Assembly (NCBI GenBank): GCA_004335835.1
Contig: RWJK01000426.1
Location: forward strand, 1-14,754
Source of the DNA: Scenedesmus sp. ARA3
Taxonomy: Eukaryota; Chlorophyta; Chlorophyceae; Sphaeropleales; Scenedesmaceae
Reading direction: 5' to 3'
Length of the DNA: 14,754 nucleotides
The translations under genes and the position numbers were made by a program. The notes beneath the pieces were generated by a model. It was given only the letters and a program-made list of their open reading frames with translations. It did no database searches and had not been told where the DNA came from. This document shows, one piece after another, positions 1 through 8,874 of the stretch (the stretch's first letter is position 1; each line of letters opens with the position of its first letter).

Positions 1-1769
1 ATGACTTGCTCAACTTGGCCTGTATCAAGTGCTCTCCAGCACGACAAGGGCAATTGAACCAACCCAATCAAAGCAACAAATTGTCCTGCCTGATTCAACC
101 TTCTTTGGCTCTGCCCTTCCTCAAAACTGCACTGTTTCCTTTGGTAAAATTCCAATATCAACAACATCACACAACATAAATATTCAGCTGTCCGAATAGC
201 AGACTGGCGACCATACAGCATCGCGGCAACACTAGGGCTTGCGGTGTTGCGTGCATTGGCCCTCCGATTAGACCATGACTCACAAGGCACGTGCGGTCTC
301 AGCACCGGCACGATAGTAATATGATGCCAACAATTTTAACAACAATGCTGCACCGGCTGGCCTGCGAGCACTGTCATACCTTCACACGGTAACCATCCAT
401 TATCATCTCCGTCACACGCTGATGCTGCCTGTAGCAAACACAACGTACTTAACACTACGATTATCGCTAATCCACGTGCAGCGAACCCAGCCACGTGTGC
501 GTCAACTGCGGCTGTCACACTGTAACCATCCATGACGCATTACAGTGCTGCTAGGGCATGCTACTGCCACCAGCCCAAGTGCCACACAGCATGCCTGGCT
601 GTGTGCTCGGCACAACTCCATGTACGGCATGACAGAAACAGAAATCAAACCACAACAACTCATACGTGAACAATGGTGGCACATCTGCCCACCGTTTTAA
701 CCCTGGACGCATCTGATGTACATGTACCATGCATGTACGACTGAAATGCAATGCAATGCTGACTAGTCTGAATTCATGCACCGAACACACAGAACCTGCA
801 CATCACTGCGAAATTTGTCAGATAGTACGACTCAGATTCTGCTGGTGATGGCGCTCATGCACGAGTCCATGTGGACTGGTGCAGCGCTACCCTGTCACAT
901 TCCATACTATGCGGTACGCTCTCAGCACACGACAACCTGCACCGTAATCTCCACAGCTGCATCAGGCAAGCAGAGCACCAATGACTGCTGCCTGCACCAA
1001 TTGGCAAGCAGCAACACCAGCAGAAACACGTGCACCATTACTGCTGGGAGTGCGGAACAGGGCGCAACACACTGCAATGGGTGGATTCTAAAATGGCCTT
1101 GCAGCATGTCTCACTGACAGCTGGCAAGGCGACCGCAATGCAAACCGCACCCTCAGGGGGGTGGGTGCTGCAGTAATGCTGCAGACAATCAGCATCCAAA
1201 AGATGCTCAATGACACTGAAATGGGCAGCTTGCTCAGTTGAGCAGCATAGCCCACTCTGCATCAGCCATGTTGCAAAGCAATCCGCCCCAAAAGAAGTTC
1301 GATACCCGCTCCTGCAAGGTTCAGTCAAACCAGAGCAACTGCAACAGATCACACCTGTCAAGAGGCACGTGCCATTCAGAACACACAGCAAGATGCAAAG
1401 CACCACGCATGGTGCACAATGAATAGATCTGCAATGCAAACGCTCCTGCCGTACTGCTGTTGTACATCTCCCTGCAGCAAAACCATCCGTTGCACTACCA
1501 ACGTGATTCGCGCGTGAAAGCTACCGACCAACAGCTGGTTGACTGAAACGCTGGCGCCCCCCTGCTCACACACGTTTCATGCAAGACTGCCTTTCTGCAG
1601 AATGCCTGCAGAATGTGATTCTTGGTGGGATGCACGAAAGTCATACAGGCCAATCATAGTATGCACACACCCTCGCCCACTGCTGTGGCAAAAGCCCTCC
1701 CGCACACTCAGCATGAATAACAATCACACTCGACACCCTGCCAAAGTTCGCCTGCACATCCTGAACATC
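1..1769. other. Stretch downstream of the Rost-like gene, no recognised gene
   Basis: No convincing coding sequence is visible. The open frames are short, overlap on both strands and resemble no family I know. A minus-strand TGTAA, the usual chlorophycean polyadenylation signal, overlaps the stop codon of the neighbouring gene (1770-1774) and another lies at 540-544; neither can be assigned as the real signal by eye. A short minus-strand frame (336-533) with a hydrophobic segment is treated under findings. Confidence 0.5.
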
Positions 1770-3204
1770 TTACACCTGGTTGCTATGCGGCGCTGCAGTA
1801 TGCAGAATGCTGTTGCCATGCTGCTCAGCTTGCTGTTGCTGGAGCTGCTGGTGCTGCTGCTGCCGGTGCTCTGCTTGCTGGTGGCGCTGCTCCTTGTGCT
1901 CATGGTGCTTGTCCACTGCCTTGCGGCCAGCACAGATGATGCCCTCCCGGATGAGCGCAGCAAAGTACCTGCAGGGTCAAGCAAAAGGTTGCAGCCGCAG
2001 CAGATGATGCCCTCCCGGATGAGCGCAGCAAAGTACCTGCAGGATCAAGCAAAAGGTTGCAGCCGCAGCAGATGATGACACCTCACCGACAGTACTGCTT
2101 GCATAGTCAAGGATTGAAACAGGGGTGAGGGCCAGGCGACAACGACATAATGGCTGCAGGCAACAGCACGCGCTGTCGAAGCCCCCGGCCACCGTCAACA
2201 TACGCAGCAAACCTGCCAAAAAATTTGCAGCAAGGTGTGGCGGACAACACTCACCAGAGCAGCAACATGACACATGCAACAGCAGGCAGGGTGAACATGC
2301 CGGCTGGGCGCGGCTGCTGTCCATGCACAACGAGCACCACTCCTGAGTTGCACAACATCCTTAGCACATGTGCTTGTACAAGCATATATAGCTCGCACTC
2401 ACCACAGCAGGAACATGACAAACAAGACGGCCGGCAGGATTATAAAGACACCTGCTGGCCGCGCCTGCTGGAAGTCCAGGCCGTAGCGCCAGATGTCTGT
2501 GGCCCCGCCAAACACCCACAGGAACAGGCTGTACACCGTAGCATACCACAGCACCACCTGTGCACAAACACAGCAGCAGCAGCAGCGGCGGTGGCAGCAG
2601 CATGTGACTATCATCCTGTCAAACACCCAAAGGAAGATGCTGTACACCGTGGCGTACCACAGCACCACCTGCAACAGAGACGGCAAGCAGCAGACAGTAA
2701 CAGCAGGCATTTGGTGCTTGCCTGCCGGCTGTCAGGTTGCACAACGACGTACACACACTGCACTGCAGCAACAATACAAAAGCACATCGCCGGCAGCATC
2801 TCACCGCATGCAGTAACACCAGCAGATCCTCCGGCGTGAGACCACTTGCTGTACACACTTGCCGCCCACTTTCACATGCTCACTTTCTCACCGAAAACTG
2901 GTTTTCGGTGAGAAAATTGGTAAGACACCATGGGCAGCCGTGTGCGCACCACCTGCAGCATCGCCACCACCAGCTGCTGGCTGTTGCTAAGCAGGTCCAT
3001 GCATGTGTTGACCACTGCCTCAGTCATCCAGCAGTGTCACCCGCTCTCACCTGGAAATGGTAAGACACCATGGGCAGCCGCGTGAGCACCACCTGCAGCA
3101 GCGCCACTACCACGTTGCCCACATGCGCCATCATGGTGCCACCGTTCACGCTGAACGCAGACCTGGCCAGAGACACAATGCCCACCCTGCAGGCGACATG
3201 ACAC

Positions 3205-3237
<33 letters not shown>

Positions 3238-5579
3238 GGCTTGAGCTTCCCCGCATGCCGCAGAGCCTATTGATTCAGGGTACATCATGGTGCTGCAGCA
3301 GTCCCAGCCGCATCTGCCTGGTAAACAGCACCGCTGGATCTAGGAAGCTCAGCAGCTGCAGTATGTTGAGACGCTCCAGTAGCACTGCGCCAGCCAGTAA
3401 CATATGCATGCCAAATAACAAGCACCCTTCGCACTCACCAGAACCAGAAGCTCACGAAGAAGGCTGCAGTGGTGGCCAGCTCCATGATGATGCAGTGGCA
3501 GCAGCTGAGGCAGTCCCACTGCAGCAGCGGCAGCAGTGGTTGGTAGTGGGGGGGCAGTGGTTGGAGTGTAACGGGATGGTCTCCCTCGTATCACTTACAT
3601 GGGCGAAATCCCACCTGAAGGCATCGTCTATTAGTTGTCCAATACAGTTTGGCACAATCAGCGCGTGCCAGCAGCACTACCTCTTCAAACTTCATCGGGT
3701 GATGGCAGCGTTAGCGCTTCTACCATAGCGTGCCTGTGAGGCTGCGCTGTATGCACATTTGAGCCGCATCATGCAGCTCCAATCTCCTTACCTTTTCTTT
3801 CAGCACCTGCCTGCAGTCAATGCCGCCAGCCCCAGCGCCCGCAATGCTGCTGCTGCTGCTGGCCCCAGAGCTGCCGGCATCATGCACCACCACTACCGTG
3901 TCTGCTGCTGCTGGGGAGCGGTAGCCGGCAGCGCTGCCAGCAGTAGCACCGGCAGGCGCTCCAACAGGTGCAGCTGATGCCGCCCTGCTGCGCCTGCTGC
4001 GGGGTGACAAGCAGCAGCCAGGCTCATCTGATTCCGGCTGCTCATGTGCAGCTGCAGGGCTGGTGCCAGCTACAGCCGCAGGGTATTGCTGCTGCTGCTG
4101 GTTGAGGCTGGGCAGCTGCAGGTGCCCTGCAGGAACTACTGGCAGCACAGCTTGCTGCTGACTGTCCCTGACGCTGCTGTGATCATGCGCCCCGCTGCTG
4201 TTGCTGCTGCTGCCAACCTTGCGCCTCGCATTCGCAGTGCCAGCCCCTGCAGCAGTGCCAGCAGCCGCACTGCCGGCAATCTGACTGTGCTGCTGCTGCT
4301 GCTGCTGCCGCCGCTCCCTGCGCAGCTGCCGTGCTGTGTTGGCCAGCGCCACCAGGCCAGCAATGCCCAGCAGGGAGATGGACCAGTTGGTGAGGTAGGA
4401 GGCCCACTCGCCATACGCACCATGCCTGCGGCCGCAGCTGGGCGAGTTACAGCCCACACGGTAGTACTCTGCAGCGGCAGGCATAAGGCGGCAACACACA
4501 TTTGAATCATATTTGCGGAAAAGCCATTTGGTGGGAAAGTACAGGAACAGAGGTAATGATATGGCATGAGCAGGGTACATGTTGTGTACGAGGCGATGGC
4601 AGGCAGCGGGGATTTAATTGCAAGCTGCGGGGATTTTCTTGCAAGCTGCAGGAGGTGCTGCTGCTGCTGCTGCTCCCGCTCTATTCTGCTCAGGTGCTGC
4701 TGCTGTGAAGCAGCTGCTGCTGCTGCCTGTCGCAGTGCCTGCACCCACCAATAGCCACGTCCACGATCACAGTAGCCACCCAGTACAGGAAGGTGAGGCT
4801 GTGCAGCACCAGCAGCATCGGCGTGCTGAGGCAGTTGGACTTGACCTGCAGACACCAGTGGATATGCGGCAAGCAGGGACATGTCATGAACCTGCAAGCA
4901 CCAACGGCTGCTGCATTCTCCCCTGCCTGCTAGCAGCAACTGCGCAGACATCCGCTGCCAGCCAATGCAGCAAAAGGTGCACAGCTGCGCCTGCGCTGCG
5001 CTGTACTGCAGCAACAGAAAAAGCGCTCGAGGCACACCACAAAATGACTCAAACACAGGAACTGCAGTGCTGCACACCAGGTGTGAGGGGTCCAGCAAGT
5101 CAAAGGCCCAGTAGCTAGTGGGGCGAGCATGCTTGCCCACACACGACGCCCTGCGCAGCAACAACACAGCAGGCCAGCAGCACAGGCACATGCAGCATCT
5201 AAGCTTGATGCAAGGACTAGCGGACGCTTGCTGTTAGACCAAGTGCTGAGGGTTTGCTAACAGAACTGCAGCAAAATGCTGCGAAGTTTGATGTGGACGG
5301 CAGTGCACACCATGAATGCGCCGGAGCGGCAGCTGCTGGGATCTAAGCTGCAGTGCAGGCTGCTGCTAGCTGCTGCAGCGTGCTGCTCCGGCAGAGCCTG
5401 CTGACCAGACCAGACCCACACCTGTTGCTGATGAACAGCAGGGGTCGCACTCTTAGTGGTTTCAGAAAGTTTCTGAAGATCCAGCTGTTCTCGTTTGCAG
5501 CCCAAGCAATTAGGTTGGCCAGTGCAATCACCAGCGCGCTGACCAGTGGCCCCCATACTGCTGCTTCCTCATTAGCCAT
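1770..5579 (-). CDS. Rolling-stone (Rost)-like multi-pass membrane protein, about 9 exons
   Basis: Model (minus strand, 5' to 3'): exons 5579-5422, 5114-5078, 4845-4749, 4468-3792, 3689-3615, 3518-3439, 3186-3051, 2557-2403, 1968-1770; all junctions are GT-AG with matching phase and give about 537 residues. The ATG at 5579 follows an in-frame stop. Hydrophobic segments lie near residues 8-28, 73-95, 109-125, 356-375, 396-412, 421-436 and 456-474. Features I associate with the Rost family are YLTNWS in the second core helix, FFVSFWFW, an H-x-G-N helix ending in RLPMVSYHF, and VYSLFLWVFGGATD followed by a W/Y...LDF stretch. Rost was named for a Drosophila myoblast-fusion protein; algal members have no role I can name. 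Exon 4 carries an insert of about 190 residues rich in Gln, Ala and Ser between helices, probably a disordered loop. The C-terminus is Gln/His-rich. The N-terminus is the weak part: exon 1 could instead end at 5451, and the second exon could start upstream of 5114 in phase 0. Family call moderate; gene reality high. Confidence 0.65.
1933..2077 (-). repeat. 68-bp tandem repeat doubling the last Rost-like splice acceptor
   Basis: The unit starting CAGATGATGCCCTCCCGG begins at 1933, 2001 and, as a 9-bp remnant, 2069, giving an exact 68-bp period. The two full copies are nearly identical. On the gene's strand each contains CCTGCAG followed by the first bases of the terminal exon, so there are two equivalent acceptors, with exon starts at 1968 and 2036. 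Because 68 is not a multiple of 3, they lead into different reading frames. Confidence 0.93.
2250..2320 (-). repeat. Echo of the 3' half of Rost-like exon 8 with donor
   Basis: This segment, 148 bp from its parent (2399-2470), encodes FTLPAVACVMLLLW followed by GTGAGTG on the minus strand. The parent encodes FIILPAVLFVMFLLW followed by GTGAGTG. The donor is intact. The upstream half of the exon is not recognisably copied. The echo is diverged at the DNA level, so it is not a recent assembly duplicate. Shortly after it, an acceptor-like GGCAG runs into GTTTGCTGCG, which weakly resembles the start of the terminal exon. Confidence 0.75.
2618..2671 (-). repeat. Echo of the 5' half of Rost-like exon 8 with acceptor
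   Basis: This is a copy of 2507-2560 at a 111-bp offset. It holds a TTGCAG acceptor and encodes VVLWYATVYSIFLWVF, against VVLWYATVYSLFLWVF in the real exon. The copied homology stops abruptly after this half and no donor follows. The 111 bp between the two acceptors are open in the exon's frame, so use of the echo acceptor would insert 37 residues, including a Cys-rich run. Confidence 0.88.
2884..2915. repeat. Perfect inverted repeat (hairpin) in Rost-like intron 7
   Basis: The 15-bp arms TTTCTCACCGAAAAC and its exact reverse complement are separated by TG only. The hairpin lies where the exon-7 echo should reach its splice donor: the parent reads CATTTCCAG/GTGAGAG, while the echo runs into the hairpin, whose minus-strand right arm again contains CGGTGAGAAA. 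It may be an inverted duplication of the donor region, or a small insertion. Confidence 0.95.
2917..2973 (-). repeat. Echo of the 3' end of Rost-like exon 7
   Basis: This copies 3057-3113 at a 140-bp offset and encodes LQVVRTRLPMVSY on the minus strand, against LQVVLTRLPMVSY in the parent. The donor side is replaced by the hairpin at 2884-2915. Upstream the sequence diverges into a frame ending in LLSNSQQLVVAM, whose nearest acceptor (GGCAG) is out of phase with exon 6, so I treat it as a dead copy. Confidence 0.85.
3206..3235. repeat. (CAG)10 run before the acceptor of Rost-like exon 7
   Basis: Ten uninterrupted CAG units on the plus strand read as CTG on the gene's strand. They end about 20 bp upstream of the exon-7 acceptor (exon start 3186), where a pyrimidine tract is expected. 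Confidence 0.95.
4608..4649. repeat. 21-bp direct repeat in Rost-like intron 3
   Basis: Two adjacent copies of GGGGATTT-NNTT-GCAAGCTGC at a 21-bp period, differing only in the spacer (AA versus TC), lie inside the intron between the exons at 4845-4749 and 4468-3792. The rest of that intron is rich in CAG on the gene's strand. Confidence 0.85.
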
Positions 5580-6921
5580 GCTGCTGCCTGCCCAGACGGA
5601 ACGAGGAGGGCTGTTCTATGACTTAAGTTCTGAATTTATTTGACGACAGGATGCAGCAAAGCCCTGGCACCGTAAGCACCGTACAGGTACAAACAGCAGC
5701 ACTTGCTGCTTGCAGCTAGCCTGACTGAGCGTTATAAGCAGCTCCCTTGCTACGAGCGAGCACGGTTAAACAATTCAGGGTGCCAACTCGTACGTTTCAA
5801 CACCAACCCCGTGACGGCCGTGAACGCTAATCGTTTGCTCACGCACATACGTCATGGTCGGAGCTGTGAAGCAGCCACCGAGTGTTTCGATCGGCCGCTA
5901 CACCACCCTTTTCATACAACCACAACATTTTCACACATTTCTGCGACATCAGCGCATGACATGCGTTATCTCGATGGCTGTCACAGTGACCTTGTTTTCA
6001 TCTGCTGCAGTGACGGTGGCCAGCAAGCTCGTGAAGCTCAGACAACACACGCAGTGGGTGCCTGCCATTAACTTATGGACTGTTTGACACAGCATTCAGT
6101 TGTAGGTCAGAATGTATGGAGCTGCCATATAGCTGGTGGCGTGTCCAAGGTAAAACAGGTGCAGCAGTGTGAGCTTACACGTCCACCAGTGGCTGGTGAC
6201 ATCGGCGAATCAACGCGGATTATGCCGCAAAACCAGTCTGGTGAAGTCCAAATCATCCTACTTGAGCAGCACGGTGCACAATAGCCACAATCAGACTTGA
6301 GCTTGATAAGCCTTATCCCCCCTGAGGGCCCATAGCCGGCTGCCCAGCTGCGGTACCATGCAGAACGTGCCCGTGGTCCGACTGACTCCAGCGAGTTCCC
6401 AACGCATTGATCATGCGACACCTGCTGCAAATTTTGTGCGTGTTGTGCACAGAGCACCAAACGGTTAGCATATGGTGGCAGCCAAAGCCTTGGCAAAGTG
6501 GCACAAGCAAAGGGCCTCTGCTGCCAGTATAAGACAGCATCTCACAAACTGTGAGACACTGAGTGCCAAAACGTCGATATGCACACCAGGTAATGTGTGA
6601 CCATTTATTGTATGGCCACAGCATGTATCCAAGCCCAGAACAGTGCTGCATACATGGGATCACAAGGGTCCGTAGTGCAGTCTAGTTGCTTGGCTACAGT
6701 GCAGCGCTAAGTCACACACACGTGTCGCTTCCCTGCTCGCATGCCATCGCACATATGCCCTCTTGTCAATCAGTAACATGCCATGGTGGCGATGACCAGC
6801 AAGCAGCATGCGCGCGTGACATGCGCAGAACAAACACCACGGGTCGAGCGCGCATGCAACTTGCCGAAACCGTGCGATGCTTTCAAGAGACAAAGCCTGC
6901 CACTTGGGCTGTACACACCAG
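5580..6921. other. Intergenic: Rost-like upstream region and homoserine kinase downstream region
   Basis: No gene recognised. This stretch must hold the promoter of the Rost-like gene (start 5579, minus) and possibly the end of the homoserine kinase transcript. A minus-strand TGTAA at 6175-6179 is a possible but distant polyadenylation signal for the kinase, about 1.35 kb after its stop. Composition is less triplet-rich than in the introns. No TATA box or tRNA could be assigned. Confidence 0.45.
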
Positions 6922-7085
6922 CCATGCGCAATGCAACATGCACAGACTACTTGCCAGAGCAATGGGACACCAGTCCTGGCAACCGCCCACTGCACGGCTG
7001 CGGACTGGCTACAGCCTGTTGCCACTACTGCCGGGCCTCTTCACACAAACTTGGCTCCCTCTGGGTCCAGCCGCACCACTGCGCG
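6922..7085 (-). repeat. Distal duplicate of the homoserine kinase 3' end and downstream DNA
   Basis: Positions 7043-7084 match the last 14 codons or so of homoserine kinase (7533-7574) at about 40 of 42 bases, and on the minus strand still read DPEGAKFV and a stop (TGA, 7041-7043). The sequence beyond the stop, 6922-7042, matches 7340-7465 downstream of the real stop. Here the stop runs straight into AAGAGGCC, whereas the real gene has about 65 bp between its stop and that sequence. Confidence 0.9.
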
Positions 7086-7283
7086 ACCAGCAAGTAGAAT
7101 GGGCATGCACGCGCGCTATGGCCAGAACACAGACCAGGTGACAAGCGCGCGTTGCTGCACAACCTCAGCCTACAGCACAACTGCCGGGCGTGCTTACTGC
7201 ACACCATGCAGCACAACAGGCACACACGCACGCAGGACTTCTGCTTCCTGAGCATCAACCCCTCTAAACGAACATTTCTGCTC

Positions 7284-7326
7284 ACACAAACTTGGCTCCC
7301 TCAGGGTCCAGCCGCACCACTGCGCT
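7284..7326 (-). repeat. Proximal echo of the homoserine kinase stop-codon region
   Basis: Forty-two of 43 bases match the end of the real coding sequence at 7533-7575. On the minus strand it reads AVVRLDPEGAKFV and a TGA stop (7282-7284). The homology starts at GCGCAG, an acceptor-like string, and its downstream flank differs from that of the other copies. It shares a base with the distal copy that differs from the real exon, so the two echoes are closer to each other, or to an ancestor, than to the present exon. Confidence 0.92.
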
Positions 7327-7339
7327 TGCCATTCACCAG

Positions 7340-7465
7340 CCATGCGCAATGCAGCATGCACGGACTGCTTGCCAGAGCAATGAAACACCGCTCCTGGCAA
7401 CCGTCCACTTTGCGGCTGCAGGCTGCCTACAGCTTGTTGCCACCACTGCCAGGCCTCTTCAGTTA
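7340..7465. repeat. Downstream-flank repeat, copy 2 of 6922-7043
   Basis: About 125 bp starting CCATGCGCAATGCAGCATGC repeats the block at 6922-7043 with scattered substitutions. It lies in the 3' flank of homoserine kinase. The open frames through both copies are low-complexity and not convincing as genes. Confidence 0.88.
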
Positions 7466-7530
7466 CCACAGGCCCACCCACAAAGGAGCCAGACAAGGCT
7501 CATGGGGTCCAGCAAGACTCCAAATAAACT

Positions 7531-8832
7531 CTACACAAACTTGGCTCCCTCAGGGTCGAGCCGCACCACTGCGCTGCTGTTGACCTCCAGGCCGCCCGAC
7601 TGCCTGAAGGCCGCCCCCATGGCCTCAATCACGGCCGCGCCTACTTCGGGGTCTGGCACCACAGCCACTGCGGTGGGGCCTGCACCACTGATGGTGCAGC
7701 CGTAAGCACCTGCGCAGGCACAGCACACAACCAGACGCGGTGGGAAGAGGCGAGTGAGGTGACAAGTATGCACCACAGCCACTGCGGTGGGGCCTGCGCC
7801 GCTGATGGTGCAGCCGTAGGCGCCTGCGTAGGAACAGCACAAAGAGCCACAAGTGGAACAAAGAGGCGTGTGAAGTGACGAAGTATGCATGCTTGTGGAT
7901 ATAGGGTTGGTAGAGGGGTGCATGCTGTTGGACGTGTGAGGTTAGCTGTGGGGGTGCGGTGGGGCCTGCGCCGCTGATGGTGCAGCCGTAGGCACCTGCA
8001 AAGGCACAGCACACAACCAGAAGCAGTGGGAAGAGGCGAGTGAGGTGACATGTATGCACCACAGCCACTGCGGTGGGGCCTGTGCCGCTGATGGTGCAGC
8101 CGTAGGCACCTGCAGCGGCACGTGCGGTAACATAGCACGCAGTGCACAGAAGACTGCTGAGCCGGAGAGTATGTATGTTTAATTTGTGTACGCACGCCAA
8201 TGACGGAAGGAGTGGTGCGGTGTGGTGAGAGCTGATAGCTTGATACCGTCTTTGGGTACACATTCATGTGCAGCACCTGGTCAAGGCCGCCCAATGCTCT
8301 AACTCAACATTACGTCATGCTAGTGACACAAAGTGACAGTTCCGTCTGTGCGCGCTGCTGGCCCCACCTGCTTTCTTTGCGGCTTCCTTCACAGCCTGCA
8401 TGCCGGGGATCAGCGGCGCCCGCACCGGCTCGATGATGACGTCACTGTCCAGCGCGGCACCCAGCAGCGCAGCGTCACCCGTTAGAATTGCGGCCACCAG
8501 TGACCCGCCCTGGCAGCTGTTGTTGATCATGGACTTGAACGGCACCTGCAGCAGCAGCAGCAGCGTGCATGTAAGTGAGACATTGCTGCAGCCGCTGCTG
8601 TGCTGAAGACCCCCAAGCAGGCTACACAGAGTAGGCTGCATCATCCTGGGGGTGGCTCCGCCTCCATACCAGCTGCTGCCACCATTGCTGTCCTGCCAAC
8701 ACCTGCAATGCTTTCAACACCTGCGATGATGTAACAACCTCATCTAGTGCAGTTGAACTAGCTCACTTTGCTACCTGGTGCAGCACTGCTGATGCTGCAT
8801 GCTTGTTCAGAAGTGCCTCAGCCCTGCCGCAA

Positions 8833-8874
<42 letters not shown>

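Noticed and set aside
1539..2075. Plus-strand frame of 178 codons
   Set aside because: It is the complement of the Gln-rich tail and the 68-bp repeat of the minus-strand gene; Leu/Cys runs come from CTG/TGC triplets.
2917..3040. Exon-7 echo as a mutually exclusive alternative exon
   Set aside because: Its nearest acceptor is out of phase with the preceding exon and its donor is replaced by a hairpin.
3284..3347. Candidate extra Rost-like exon encoding FLDPAVLFTRQMRLG
   Set aside because: It can be entered in phase from exon 6 but leaves in phase 0, while all acceptors of the next exon need phase 2; joining exons 6 and 7 directly fits without it.
3057..3728. Plus-strand frame of 223 codons
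   Set aside because: It runs antisense through three phased exons of the Rost-like gene and a CAG run; low complexity, no recognisable domain.
4136..5191. Minus-strand frame of 351 codons read as one exon
   Set aside because: Only short parts look like protein; the real exons in this area lie in several frames with good splice sites, and the rest is CAG-type triplet sequence.
5703..6071. Plus-strand frame of 122 codons in the intergenic stretch
   Set aside because: No domain, no codon-use signal and an overlapping frame of similar quality at 5854-6087.
7660..8111. Evenly spaced repeats resembling a CRISPR array
   Set aside because: The units are 114 bp, contain exon-coding sequence of the adjacent kinase and lie in its intron; there are no unique spacers and the genome is eukaryotic.
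7625..8294. Long minus-strand frames repeating CLRLHHQ-type sequence
   Set aside because: These are out-of-frame readings of the homoserine kinase exon-6 echo array.
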